Source: Streptomyces rubellomurinus (GTDB taxonomy: Bacteria; Actinomycetota; Actinomycetes; Streptomycetales; Streptomycetaceae). From it: DNA of 64,000 nucleotides. Location: assembly GCF_000961885.1 (NCBI RefSeq), contig NZ_JZKH01000035.1, positions 11,297-75,296 on the forward strand. Reading direction: 5' to 3'. Shown here in pieces: positions 1-8,640 of this stretch (positions are counted from its first letter, which is position 1; the number at the start of each line of letters is the position of its first letter). The notes beneath the pieces were generated by a model. The model saw only the letters and a list, made by a program, of their open reading frames with translations, made no database searches and was not told where the DNA came from. The translations under genes and the position numbers were made by a program.

Positions 1-40
1 CCCCGATCCGGCTCCGGCCCTCCCTCGACCCAGGAGCAGC

Positions 41-1348
41 ATGTCGACCGCCGCCCAGCAGGCCTACTTCGACCGTACGCACAGTGACGATCTGATCGCG
101 TTCCTCGGGACCTCGCCATCCCCGTACCACGCGGTCGCGAGCGCCGCGGAGCGGCTGGAGAAGGCGGGCTTCCGGAAGGTCTCCGAGACCGAGGCCTGGG
201 ACGCCGCCCCCGGCGGGCGCTACCTGGTCCGGGGCGGCGCGCTGATCGCCTGGTACCTGCCGGAGGGCGCGGGCCCGGAGACCCCGTTCCGGGTCGTCGG
301 CACCCACACCGACTCGCCGAACCTGCGGGTCAAGCCCGTCCCGGACACCGGCTCGGCCGGCTGGCGGCAGGTCGCGGTGGAGATCTACGGCGGCGTCCCG
401 CTGAACACCTGGCTCGACCGGGACCTCGGCCTCTCCGGCAGACTCGCGCTCAAGGACGGCAGCGCGCGGCTCGTCCAGCTGGACGAGCCGCTGCTGCGAG
501 TGCCGCAGCTCGCGATCCACCTGGACCGCTCCGTCAACGACGGCATGAAGCTCGACCGCCAGCGCCACCTCACCCCGATCTGGGGCCTCGGCCCGGTCGA
601 CGAGGGCTCGCTGATCGCCTACGTCGCCGAGCGGGCCGGGCTGGCCGCCGAGGACGTCGTCGGCTGGGACCTCATGACGCACGACATCCAGCCGGCCTCC
701 TACCTGGGCCGCGACCGCGAACTGCTGGCCGCCCCCCGCCTGGACAACCTGCTCTCCGTCCACGCCGGCACCGCCGCGCTCGCCGCCGTCGCCTCCTCCG
801 AGGGCGCCGCCGCGCTGCCGTACATCCCGGTGCTCGCCGCCTTCGACCACGAGGAGACCGGCAGCGAGTCCGACACCGGGGCGCAGAGCCCGCTGCTCGG
901 CAACGTCCTCGACCGGACGATCCACGCCCGCGGCGGCACCCCGGAGGACCGCGCCCGGGCGCTGGCCGGCACCGTCTGCCTGTCCTCGGACATGGGCCAC
1001 GCCGTCCACCCGAACTACCCCGAGCGGCACGAGCCGGGCCACCACCCGGTGCCCAACGGCGGGCCGATCCTCAAGGTCAACGTCAACAACCGCTACGCGA
1101 CCGACGGCGTCGGCCGGGCGGTCTTCGCGGCCGCCTGCGAGAAGGCCGGCGTGCCGTGGCAGACCTTCGTCTCCAACAACGCCGTCGCCTGCGGCACGAC
1201 GATCGGCCCGATCACGGCGGCACGCCTGGGCATCAAGACGGTGGACTGCGGCATCGCGGCGCTGTCCATGCACTCGGCGCGCGAGCTGTGCGGCGCCGAG
1301 GACCCGCACCTGCTGGCCAGCGCGCTCAAGGCGTTCCTGGAGGGCTGA
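41..1348 (+). CDS. M18 family aminopeptidase
   Basis: A cytosolic zinc aminopeptidase that removes N-terminal residues from peptides, 435 aa, a normal length for M18. Metal-ligand and active-site motifs are present in family order: GTHTDSPNLRVKP near residue 88, PRLDNLLS near 233, FDHEETGSES near 268, DMGHAVHPNYPERHEPGHH near 320, and SMHSARE near the C-terminus. The ATG start follows an AGGAG sequence at good spacing, so the protein looks complete. It is monocistronic and converges on the next gene, with a shared hairpin terminator between them. Function is assigned from family motifs; substrate preference cannot be read from sequence. Confidence 0.95.
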   Translation: MSTAAQQAYFDRTHSDDLIAFLGTSPSPYHAVASAAERLEKAGFRKVSETEAWDAAPGGRYLVRGGALIAWYLPEGAGPETPFRVVGTHTDSPNLRVKPVPDTGSAGWRQVAVEIYGGVPLNTWLDRDLGLSGRLALKDGSARLVQLDEPLLRVPQLAIHLDRSVNDGMKLDRQRHLTPIWGLGPVDEGSLIAYVAERAGLAAEDVVGWDLMTHDIQPASYLGRDRELLAAPRLDNLLSVHAGTAALAAVASSEGAAALPYIPVLAAFDHEETGSESDTGAQSPLLGNVLDRTIHARGGTPEDRARALAGTVCLSSDMGHAVHPNYPERHEPGHHPVPNGGPILKVNVNNRYATDGVGRAVFAAACEKAGVPWQTFVSNNAVACGTTIGPITAARLGIKTVDCGIAALSMHSARELCGAEDPHLLASALKAFLEG

Positions 1349-1363
1349 CGCCCCCCGAGCGAG

Positions 1364-1395
1364 AAGGGGCCCGGCGGTTCTCCGCCGGGCCCCTT
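1364..1395. terminator. Bidirectional hairpin terminator
   Basis: A perfect 14-bp inverted repeat (AAGGGGCCCGGCGG / CCGCCGGGCCCCTT) with a TTCT loop sits between the convergent aminopeptidase and NHL-protein genes and can serve both. Confidence 0.85.
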
Positions 1396-1405
1396 CCGCG
1401 CGCTG

Positions 1406-3226
1406 CTACTCCATGCCGGCGAGGACCAGCGGCAGGCGGCGGGCGCCGTCGGCGACCAGCTTCACCGGCACGCCCCAGTCCTGCTGGTGCACGTGGCAGG
1501 CCGGGTACTCGACCGCCGGGTCGTCGTCGCAGGAGGCCGCCATCGCCGAGACGTGCAGAACGCCCTCGGCGACCTCCCCGGAGAGCACCAGCTCGCGGGA
1601 GAGGGCGCTGTCCGCGCCCGCGCCGGAGACCAGCAGCTCCGGCGGCGTCGAGCTGACCAGCAGCCGGGTGGACGGGCCGTAGCGCTCGTCCAGCTTCTGG
1701 CCGTTCGGCGCCTCGAAGACGACGTCCAGCTGGAAGGCGCCCGGCGCGACCTCGGTGGCCGCGCGCTGGGTGCGGTGCGCCACCGACTCCACCCGCACCG
1801 CCTCCTCCGGCAGCCGCAGCCTGGTCAGCCGGTGCCGGGCCGACTCGACGACCACGAGGTCGCCGTCCGCCAGCACCGCCCCGGAGGGCTCGCGCAGGTC
1901 GGTGGCCAGGGTGCTGACCTCGCCGGTCGCCGGGTCGTAGCGGCGCAGCGCGTGGTTGTAGGTGTCGCTGACCGCGACCGAGCCGTCCGGCAGGACGGTG
2001 ACGCCCAGCGGGTGCTGGAACAGCGCCTGCTCGGCGGCGCCGTCCCGGTGGCCGAAGTCGAACAGGCCGGTGCCGACCGCCGTCGAGACCTCCTTGGTTC
2101 CACGTGAAACCCGGCGCAGCGCCGAGGTCTCGGAGTCGGCCACCCACAGCGTCCCGCCGTCCGGGGAGACCGCCAGGCCGGACGGCTGGGCGAACCAGGC
2201 CTCGGCGGCGGGCCCGTCGACCAGGCCCTCGTTGGTGGTGCCGGCCGCGACGCCGACCGTGCCGGCCGCCGGGTCGTACGCCCACAGCTGGTGCACACCG
2301 GCCATCGCGATCCACACCCGGCCGTCGAACCAGGCGACGTCCCACGGCGAGGACAGGTCCACCTCGCGGGCCGGGCCCTCGGTGGCCGAGCCCTGCCACC
2401 ACTGGCGGCCGGTGCCGGCCAGCGTCGTCACGTGGCCGTCCGCCAGCCGGACGCCGCGCAGGGCGTGGTTCACGGTGTCGGCCACGATCACGTCGACGTC
2501 GTACGGGTGACCCTCCGGCAGCAGCGCCAGGCCCTGCGGCTCGCTGAACCGGGGGGCGGCGCCGTCCACCAGGCCGCGCTGCCCGTCCCCGATCCGGCGC
2601 AGCACCGTCTCGCCGTCCTCGGCCAGCTCCACCAGGCTGTGGTGGCCGGAGTCGGCGACCAGGAAGCCGCCGCCCGGCAGCCGCACGGCCTTGCCCGGGA
2701 ACTTCAGGTCCCCGGCGGCCGGCTCCGGCGGCACGTACGGGCCGTCGCCGCGCCGCAGCGTGCCCTTGGCGGCGTGCTCCGCCTCCAGCTCCTCCACCAG
2801 CCGGGCGATCGCGTGCGCGTGCCCCTCGCCGGCGTGCTGGGCCACCACGTAGCCCTCCGGGTCGATCACCACCAGCGTCGGCCAGGCACGCACCGCGTAC
2901 TGCTTCCAGGTCGCCAGCGCGGGGTCGTCCAGCACCGGGTGGTGCACCTCGTACCGGGCCACCGCGTCCACCACGGCCTGGTGGTCGGCCTCGTGGACGA
3001 ACTTCGGGGAGTGCACCCCGACGATCACCACGGTGTCGCGGTGCTTCTCCTCCAACTCCCGCAGCTCGTCCAGGACGTGCAGGCAGTTGATGCAGCAGAA
3101 GGTCCAGAAGTCCAGGATGGTGATCTTGCCCCGGAAGTCGGCGAGGGACAGGTCCTTGCCGCCGGTGTTGAGCCATCCGCCGGCGCCGACCAGCTCGGGG
3201 GCGCGTACACGTGCACGAGAAGCCAT
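1406..3226 (-). CDS. Thioredoxin-like / NHL-repeat protein
   Basis: 606 aa, cytosolic (no signal peptide). The N-terminal ~150 residues are a TlpA/AhpC-like thioredoxin fold with the motif FCCINCLHV (Cys44, 45, 48), the arrangement seen in NHLRC2-type proteins. Residues ~180-480 hold NHL/beta-propeller blades (repeats of the type VADSGHHSLVEL, VADTVNHALRG, VADSETSALRRV, VSDTYNHALRRY). The C-terminal ~120 residues are a small beta domain. ATG at 3226 is preferred; an in-frame ATG six codons upstream (3244) is possible. The family is widespread in actinobacteria; a redox or scaffolding role is inferred and the substrate is unknown. Confidence 0.85.
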   Translation of the reverse strand: MASRARVRAPELVGAGGWLNTGGKDLSLADFRGKITILDFWTFCCINCLHVLDELRELEEKHRDTVVIVGVHSPKFVHEADHQAVVDAVARYEVHHPVLDDPALATWKQYAVRAWPTLVVIDPEGYVVAQHAGEGHAHAIARLVEELEAEHAAKGTLRRGDGPYVPPEPAAGDLKFPGKAVRLPGGGFLVADSGHHSLVELAEDGETVLRRIGDGQRGLVDGAAPRFSEPQGLALLPEGHPYDVDVIVADTVNHALRGVRLADGHVTTLAGTGRQWWQGSATEGPAREVDLSSPWDVAWFDGRVWIAMAGVHQLWAYDPAAGTVGVAAGTTNEGLVDGPAAEAWFAQPSGLAVSPDGGTLWVADSETSALRRVSRGTKEVSTAVGTGLFDFGHRDGAAEQALFQHPLGVTVLPDGSVAVSDTYNHALRRYDPATGEVSTLATDLREPSGAVLADGDLVVVESARHRLTRLRLPEEAVRVESVAHRTQRAATEVAPGAFQLDVVFEAPNGQKLDERYGPSTRLLVSSTPPELLVSGAGADSALSRELVLSGEVAEGVLHVSAMAASCDDDPAVEYPACHVHQQDWGVPVKLVADGARRLPLVLAGME

Positions 3227-3327
3227 GTCGACATCCAACCCCATCGTGCCGTGGATGCATTCCAGGAGGGCGCTCCAGGACACCGAGTTCGCCGAGCGCC
3301 GGGTCGGGCCCTGACCGGGCCGGCCGC

Positions 3328-3846
3328 TCAGCCCGTCGTGCCGGGGGCCGCGGCGGCTTCCCAGCGGACCTCGCCGTCCTGGGTGTTCGGCGTCGGGCGC
3401 AGGCCGAGCGCGCGGGCGACGGCTGCGGAGGCGTGGTGCTCGGGGTGGATGTGGGCGACGGCCGTGGTGACGCCGCCGGCGGTGAGGTGGGCCAGCAGGG
3501 CCCGGGCGGCCTCGGTGGCCAGGCCGCGGCCCTGCCAGGGGGTGCCGATCACCCAGGCGAGTTCGGCCGTCCCGGCGCGGACGGTGGCCTGGACGTAGCC
3601 CGCCAGCGCGCCGTCCGCGCGCAGCCGCAGCGCCCAGTTGCCCCAGGCCTCGGCCGGGTCGGGGGAGCCGGCCGCGAGCCGGGTGTAGCGGGCGCGCAGC
3701 TCGTCGGCGGTGGCCGGGCGGCCGCCGGTGAAGGCGTGCAGGGCCGGGTCGGCGAGGGCGGCGGCCATCGCCTCGGCGTGCTCGGGGCCGATCGGCGGCA
3801 GGTCGAGGCGCGGGCTGCGCAGCGGGGCGGTCAGGTCGGGTCGCAT
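3328..3846 (-). CDS. GNAT N-acetyltransferase (RimJ-like)
   Basis: 172 aa starting MRPDLTAPLRSPRLDL. The opening 'RSPRLDLPPIGPEHAEAM' and the acetyl-CoA-binding segment 'GTPWQGRGLATEAARA' (Q-G-x-G-x-A type) near residue 105 are typical of RimJ/RimL-like GNAT enzymes. The frame is open upstream to 4047, but the ATG at 3846 matches the family start. The substrate (protein N-terminus, amino acid or drug) is unknown. It is transcribed away from the DUF350 gene. Confidence 0.8.
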   Translation of the reverse strand: MRPDLTAPLRSPRLDLPPIGPEHAEAMAAALADPALHAFTGGRPATADELRARYTRLAAGSPDPAEAWGNWALRLRADGALAGYVQATVRAGTAELAWVIGTPWQGRGLATEAARALLAHLTAGGVTTAVAHIHPEHHASAAVARALGLRPTPNTQDGEVRWEAAAAPGTTG

Positions 3847-4036
3847 GGCGGTATTCAACGCGGCCGCCGGGCCCGCGTCGACCGGCCGGTGAACGGCGGG
3901 CGCCGACCCGGAGGAGGTGTTCCGCTTCCCGGCCCGCCGCCCGACCGGGTGGGGTATGTTTTGCCAACCCTTGACCGTTGCGGTCCGGGGACACGGACAC
4001 GGGACACGGTGAACGGACCGGGGGGCTGGAGCGGCC

Positions 4037-4459
4037 ATGAACGACATCCTGCACGGGCTCGGCGCGGCGGCGGCCTACGGCGCCCTCGGGGTGGTGCTGC
4101 TGCTCCTCGGCGTCGCGCTGGTGGACCTGCTGACGCCCGGGAGGCTCGGCCACCAGATCTGGGTCGAGCGCAACCGCAACGCCGCCGTCCTGCTCAGCTC
4201 CGCGCTGCTCGGCATCGGCGGCATCGTCTTCACCGCGATCATGTACACCTACGCGGACTTCGCCAAGGGCCTGCTCTCGACGGCCTGTTACGGCCTGCTG
4301 GGGCTGCTGCTGATGGCCGTCGCGTTCTGGGCGGTGGACCTGCTGACGCCCGGGAAGCTCGGCGCGATCCTGGTCGAGCCGGAGCCGCACCCGGCGGTCT
4401 GGGTGTCGGCCAGCACCAACCTCGCGGTGGCGGCGGTGGTCTCGGCCGCGATCGCCTGA
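4037..4459 (+). CDS. DUF350 membrane protein
   Basis: 140 aa with four predicted hydrophobic helices in two related halves. Each half carries the motif ALVDLLTPGRLG / WAVDLLTPGKLG at the end of a helix, the internal duplication typical of DUF350 proteins. It is an inner-membrane protein of unknown role. The ATG at 4037 follows a GGGG-rich stretch rather than a clear AGGAGG. Confidence 0.85.
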   Translation: MNDILHGLGAAAAYGALGVVLLLLGVALVDLLTPGRLGHQIWVERNRNAAVLLSSALLGIGGIVFTAIMYTYADFAKGLLSTACYGLLGLLLMAVAFWAVDLLTPGKLGAILVEPEPHPAVWVSASTNLAVAAVVSAAIA

Positions 4460-4508
4460 CCTCGGCGAACCCGCTGTGACGGCGGGGCCCGGCCGGTAAC
4501 GTACCGGC

Positions 4509-5078
4509 ATGGCTGACCTTGAAGAACGCGCCAACGTCGTCGCGTCCGGCTCTCGGCGGGCCGGGGAGGTGGCGACCGTCAGACGGCGCCGTCCCGCCGA
4601 TCTCGCCGACTGCGTCCGGGTGTTGGGCGACGTCCACACCGCCGACCGCTACCCCGCCGACTGGCCCGACCGCCCCGCCGACTGGCTCACCCCGGACGGC
4701 CTGCTCGCCGCCTGGGTCGCCGAGGCGGACGGCCGGCTCGCCGGCCACGTCGGCCTGGGCCGCAGCGCCCCCGGCGACGCCGCGCCCGGGCTGTGGAGCC
4801 ACCGCACCGGCGGGCGCCCGGAGTTGACCGCCGTGATCGGCCGCCTCTACGTGGCCCCCGCGGCGCGCGGCCACCGGATCGGCGCGCAGCTGCTGGCGAG
4901 CGCCGTCGCGCACGCGCGGGCGCTCGGCCTGCACCCCGTCCTCGACGTCCTCGCCACCGACACCGCCGCCGTCGCCCTGTACCACCGGCTCGGCTGGACC
5001 CGCCTCGGCACCGTCGACCAGCACTGGCCCTCCGGGCGCACCGTCCAGGTGCACTGCTTCGCGGCTCCGCGGGGGTAG
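4509..5078 (+). CDS. GNAT N-acetyltransferase
   Basis: 189 aa with a single GNAT domain from about residue 24. The acetyl-CoA-binding segment is 'VAPAARGHRIGAQLLASAVA' (R-G-x-x-I-G) near 117-136, followed by 'ALYHRLGWTRLGTVD', the common beta-6/beta-7 end of the fold. A ~20-residue N-terminal extension precedes the fold, so an internal start remains possible. The stop codon overlaps a 24-bp palindrome. The substrate is not identifiable. Confidence 0.8.
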   Translation: MADLEERANVVASGSRRAGEVATVRRRRPADLADCVRVLGDVHTADRYPADWPDRPADWLTPDGLLAAWVAEADGRLAGHVGLGRSAPGDAAPGLWSHRTGGRPELTAVIGRLYVAPAARGHRIGAQLLASAVAHARALGLHPVLDVLATDTAAVALYHRLGWTRLGTVDQHWPSGRTVQVHCFAAPRG

Positions 5079-5101
5079 GGCCAGCCCGGCCGGGCTGGCC
5101 C
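5078..5101 (+). terminator. Palindromic terminator
   Basis: A 24-bp perfect palindrome (GGGCCAGCCCGG / CCGGGCTGGCCC) begins at the last base of the acetyltransferase stop codon. It would fold as a hairpin downstream of that gene. Confidence 0.7.
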
Positions 5102-5196
5102 GTGCCGTGCCGGAGACGCTGTGATCCCCCCGCCGGGGGACGGGGATCCCCGTGGTGGGGGAGGTCGGCGGCGGCGGGGCGGGCGAGCCTGGGGCC

Positions 5197-6135
5197 ATGG
5201 TGAAGAACGGGTGGGCGGTGGCCGGCTGGGGTGTCGGCTTCGCCGGTTTCGGAGCGGGGTGCGCGCTGAGCGGGACGGCGCTGTTCGGCGCGTCCTGGGT
5301 GGGGTGGCTGCTCGCCGCGGTGGGCGTGACGGCGGTCGGTGCCGGCATCGGGGTGGTGCGGGGGCGCCCGCCGCGACGGCTGCTGCGGGCGCTGTGCGGG
5401 CCTGCCGCGGTCGCGGCCTGGGGCCTGCTGATGGACGTGCTGGCGCTGCTGTTCGGGCAGGCGGTGGACAGCGTGCCGGGCGCGGTCCAGCACGTGCTCG
5501 GCGCGACGGGGGCGCTGCTGCTGGCGGCCGCCGCCCGTCGCCCCGGCGGCGCGGCCGGGGTGCGGCGGGAGGCGGCCGTCGAGGCGGCCCCGGCGAACGT
5601 CCAGGTCGCCTGCTGGATCGGCACCACGGCGTTCCTGCCGTACGTCGTGATGAAGCTGACCTGGGCCTTCGGCGGCAGCTTCGCCGGGCTCAGCGGCGAC
5701 CGGATGTACGACGGCTACGTGCGCAACGGCTCCTCCGGGATCTGGCTCGCCCTGGAGCGCTGGGGGCTGGACGGCACGGCGCTGCTGGCGGCGGTCGGGG
5801 TGTTCCTGCTGTGGGGCCTGGTCCGCCCGTGGGGGCAGGTCTTCCCGCGCTGGACGGTGGTGCTGAGCGGCCGCCGCGTCCCGCGGTGGCTCCCGCTCGC
5901 CCCGGCGCTGGTGGGCGCGGCCACGCTGGTGCCGTACGGGCTGGGCATGACCGGCTACCTGGCGCTGTGCACGGCCGGGGTGGTCGAGGTCCGGCGGGCC
6001 GACTTCGGGACCGGCGAGCTCGCCAGCACCTCGGCGATGCTGCAGATCGGCTGGGTCGGGGCGGTGGCCTTCGCGGGGTTCGGGCTGGCGCTGGCGGTGG
6101 CCACCCGCTCGTACTGGCGGCGGACGGCCCGGTGA
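5197..6135 (+). CDS. Conserved multi-pass membrane protein
   Basis: 312 aa with about seven hydrophobic helices (for example WAVAGWGVGFAGFGAGCALS, ALLAAVGVFLLWGLV, VGAVAFAGFGLALAV). No enzyme motif was recognised. A fairly polar stretch with YVVMKLTWAFGG lies mid-protein. ATG 5197 is chosen over the in-frame GTG 15 codons upstream because that extension is Gly-rich and low complexity. It could be a small transporter-like or structural membrane protein; function unknown. Confidence 0.7.
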   Translation: MVKNGWAVAGWGVGFAGFGAGCALSGTALFGASWVGWLLAAVGVTAVGAGIGVVRGRPPRRLLRALCGPAAVAAWGLLMDVLALLFGQAVDSVPGAVQHVLGATGALLLAAAARRPGGAAGVRREAAVEAAPANVQVACWIGTTAFLPYVVMKLTWAFGGSFAGLSGDRMYDGYVRNGSSGIWLALERWGLDGTALLAAVGVFLLWGLVRPWGQVFPRWTVVLSGRRVPRWLPLAPALVGAATLVPYGLGMTGYLALCTAGVVEVRRADFGTGELASTSAMLQIGWVGAVAFAGFGLALAVATRSYWRRTAR

Positions 6136-6213
6136 GCCGGGTTTTGCCGAGGCAGCAACAAAGCTTGCCGACCTCGGGCGGCCGGTCGCAGCCTGGCGGT
6201 GGAGGTGAGCGCC

Positions 6214-7209
6214 ATGAGCGAAACGGCGAGGACGGGCGGCCGCGGCGGGCCGAGGACGGGCCACGGCGAGCGCTACGACGCGGTGGTGGTCGGCGCGGGC
6301 GCGGCCGGGCTGAACGCCGCGCTGGTGCTGGGCCGGGCCCGGCGCCGGGTGGCGGTGGTGGACGCGGGCGAGCCGCGCAACGCCCCGGCGGCCCACATGC
6401 ACGGCTACCTGAGCCGGGACGGCATGCCGCCGGCCGCGCTGCTCGCGGTCGGGCGGGAGGAGGTCGCCCGGTACGGGGTGGACCTGCTCGACGGCCGGGT
6501 CGAGCACATCGAGCCCGTGGACGGGCCCGGCTTCGTGGTCCACCTGGCCGGCGGCCCGGTGCTGCGCGCGCGCCGGGTGGTCGTCGCCACCGGGCTGCGG
6601 GACGGCCTGCCGGAGCTGCCCGGCCTGGCCGAGCGCTGGGGGCTCGACGTGCTGCACTGCCCGTACTGCCACGGGTGGGAGGTCCGGGACCGCCCGCTCG
6701 GCGTGCTCGGCACCGGCCCGGGCGCGGTGAACCAGGCGCTGCTGCTGCGGCAGTGGTCGGCGGACGTGGTGCTGCTCGCGCACACCCTCGTGCTCACCGC
6801 GGCCGACCGGGAGCGGCTGGCCGCCCGGGGCGTGCGGGTGGTCGAGGGCCGGATCCGCCGGCTGGTGGCCGACGACGGGCGGCTGCGCGGGGTCGAGCTG
6901 GTGACCGGGCAGGTGGTGCCGCGCGAGGCGGTGTTCGTCCTCCCGCAGCTGGTGCCCCGGGACGGGCTGCTGCTCGGGCTGGACTGCGCGCGCGGCGAGG
7001 ACGGCTGGGTCGCCACCGACCGAACGGGCCGTACCAGCCAGCCCGGCGTCCGGGCGGTCGGCAACGTCGCCGACCCGCGCGCCCAGGTCGTCATCGCCGC
7101 CGGGACGGGTGCGGCGGCCGCCTTCGCGCTCGACCACGAGCTGGCGGCGGAGGACGTCGAACGGGACCTCGCCCGCCACCGCGCGTCCGGCGCCGCCGTT
7201 CCCGCCTGA
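6214..7209 (+). CDS. Thioredoxin-reductase-like FAD oxidoreductase
   Basis: 331 aa. An N-terminal FAD dinucleotide fold (VVVGAGAAGLNAALVLGRA, residues ~24-42) is followed by a redox CPYC pair (LHCPYCHGWEV, Cys149/152) and an NAD(P)H-binding motif (LGTGPGAVNQALLLR). This is the layout of low-molecular-weight thioredoxin reductases and of dithiol oxidases that close disulfides in natural products. ATG 6214 is chosen because GGTGGAGG lies 7-8 bases upstream. The His-rich methyltransferase begins 53 bases downstream, so the two are probably one transcript. The substrate is unknown; a housekeeping TrxB would usually sit next to trxA, which is absent here. Confidence 0.85.
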   Translation: MSETARTGGRGGPRTGHGERYDAVVVGAGAAGLNAALVLGRARRRVAVVDAGEPRNAPAAHMHGYLSRDGMPPAALLAVGREEVARYGVDLLDGRVEHIEPVDGPGFVVHLAGGPVLRARRVVVATGLRDGLPELPGLAERWGLDVLHCPYCHGWEVRDRPLGVLGTGPGAVNQALLLRQWSADVVLLAHTLVLTAADRERLAARGVRVVEGRIRRLVADDGRLRGVELVTGQVVPREAVFVLPQLVPRDGLLLGLDCARGEDGWVATDRTGRTSQPGVRAVGNVADPRAQVVIAAGTGAAAAFALDHELAAEDVERDLARHRASGAAVPA

Positions 7210-7262
7210 GCGGGACGCTCATCACCGAACTGCCGAACCACCACCGCACGAAGGGAATCCGC

Positions 7263-8213
7263 ATGTCCACGCACCAGCACCAGCACCAGCACGGAAACCA
7301 CCACCACGGCCACGGCGTCCCCGCCGCCGACCTCGACTGGGACGCGCTCGCCGCGCACCTGGAGCGGGAGGCGGAGCTGCGCGCCGCCGCCGTCACCGAG
7401 GCCGCCCGCTGGCTCGCCGGCCTGCACGCGGAAGGCGCCACGAACGGCGCCACGGACAGCGCCCCGGACGGCGGCTCGGAAACCGGCCGGGGCAGCGGCG
7501 TGCGCCGGGTGCTGGACGTCGGCAGCGGCCCCGGGGTGATCGCCGGGATGCTCGCCGAGGCGTTCCCGGCGGCCGAGGTGGTCGCCGTCGACCGGTCGGC
7601 GGCCCTGCTGGAGCGTGCCCGGGCCCGCTCGGGCGGTCGGCTTGGCGTCCAACAGGCCGACCTGCCCGCCGAGTTCGGCAAGCTGGGCGAGGCCGACCTG
7701 GTGTGGTCCGGCAACGCGATCCACCACCTCGGCGACCAGCAGGCCGCGCTCGCCTCGCTCGCCGGGGTACTCCGGCCCGGCGGCCTGCTCGCCGTCGCCG
7801 AGAGCGGGCTGCCGCCGCGCTACCTGCCCCGTGACTTCGGCCTCGGCCGACCCGGCTTCCAGGCCCGGATGGACGCGGCGCACGAGGACGGCTTCAGCGC
7901 CATGCGCGCCGAACTGCCCGGCGCCGTCGCGGAGGTGGAGGACTGGCCGGCGATGCTGGAGCGGGCCGGGCTGACCCCGAGCGGCACCCGGACGTTCCTG
8001 GTCGAGCACCGGGCGCCGCTGGCCGAGCCGTTCCGCGCGTACCTGCACACCCAGCTCGCCCGCCGCCAGGAGCAGTTGGCCGACCACCTCGACCCGGAGG
8101 ACCGCGCCACCCTGGCGGCCCTGCTCGACGAGGACGCGCCCACCGGCATCCTGCACCGCCCGGACGCCTTCTACCTGTCGGCGATGACGGTGCACACCGC
8201 GCGCAAGGCCTAG
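7263..8213 (+). CDS. Class I SAM methyltransferase, His-rich N-terminus
   Basis: 316 aa. Residues 4-20 are extremely histidine-rich (HQHQHQHGNHHHGHGH), like a natural metal-binding tag. The SAM-binding motif I is VLDVGSGPG near residue 83, with the acidic post-motif AVDRSAAL and motif IV-like LVWSGNAIHHLGD. The C-terminal third is helical. It follows the thioredoxin-reductase-like gene with 53 bases between them. The His tract suggests binding of Ni, Zn, Cu or arsenic-type metals, which is inference; it could equally be a small-molecule methyltransferase. Confidence 0.85.
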   Translation: MSTHQHQHQHGNHHHGHGVPAADLDWDALAAHLEREAELRAAAVTEAARWLAGLHAEGATNGATDSAPDGGSETGRGSGVRRVLDVGSGPGVIAGMLAEAFPAAEVVAVDRSAALLERARARSGGRLGVQQADLPAEFGKLGEADLVWSGNAIHHLGDQQAALASLAGVLRPGGLLAVAESGLPPRYLPRDFGLGRPGFQARMDAAHEDGFSAMRAELPGAVAEVEDWPAMLERAGLTPSGTRTFLVEHRAPLAEPFRAYLHTQLARRQEQLADHLDPEDRATLAALLDEDAPTGILHRPDAFYLSAMTVHTARKA

Positions 8214-8243
8214 AGGCCCAGGGATGCGGGATAGCGTCGGCCC

Positions 8244-8591
8244 ATGAGCGCAGCAGCATCGGCAGAGCAGGGCTTCGTCGTGGTGACCACCACCCACGAG
8301 AGCGAGGAGCGGGCCCGGGAGCTGGCCGCCGCCGTGGTCCGGGAGCGGTTGGCGGCCTGCGCCCAGGTGTACCCGGTCCGGTCGGTGTACTGGTGGGAGG
8401 GCGAGGTGCAGGACGCCGAGGAGTGGCGGATCGACCTCAAGACCCGGGCCGCCCTGGTCGACCGGCTGGGCGCCTTCCTCGCCGAGCGGCACTCCTACGA
8501 CACGCCGGAGCTGGTCGCGGTGCCGGTGGTGGCCGGCGGCCCCGGCTACCTGGCCTGGGTGGCCGAGGAGACGGCGCGGGGCCCGGCGTAG
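8244..8591 (+). CDS. cutA: Divalent-cation tolerance protein CutA
   Basis: 115 aa, full length for CutA1, a trimeric PII-like small protein. Family landmarks are present: VVTTTHESEERARELAAAVV, RLAACAQVYPVRSVYWWEGE and EWRIDLKTR, ending with VPVVAGGPGYLAWVAEE. It was historically linked to copper tolerance, but its biochemical role is unsettled. It follows the His-rich methyltransferase by 30 bases and may be co-transcribed. It converges on metG across a strong hairpin. Confidence 0.93.
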   Translation: MSAAASAEQGFVVVTTTHESEERARELAAAVVRERLAACAQVYPVRSVYWWEGEVQDAEEWRIDLKTRAALVDRLGAFLAERHSYDTPELVAVPVVAGGPGYLAWVAEETARGPA

Positions 8592-8600
8592 CGGCCGGAA

Positions 8601-8631
8601 GGGACGGCCGCGAGGGCCCCGCGGCCGTCCC
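8601..8631. terminator. Hairpin terminator between cutA and metG
   Basis: A perfect 12-bp stem (GGGACGGCCGCG / CGCGGCCGTCCC) with a 7-base loop between two convergent genes; it can act in both directions. Confidence 0.8.
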
Positions 8632-8640
8632 CGTGCGCGT

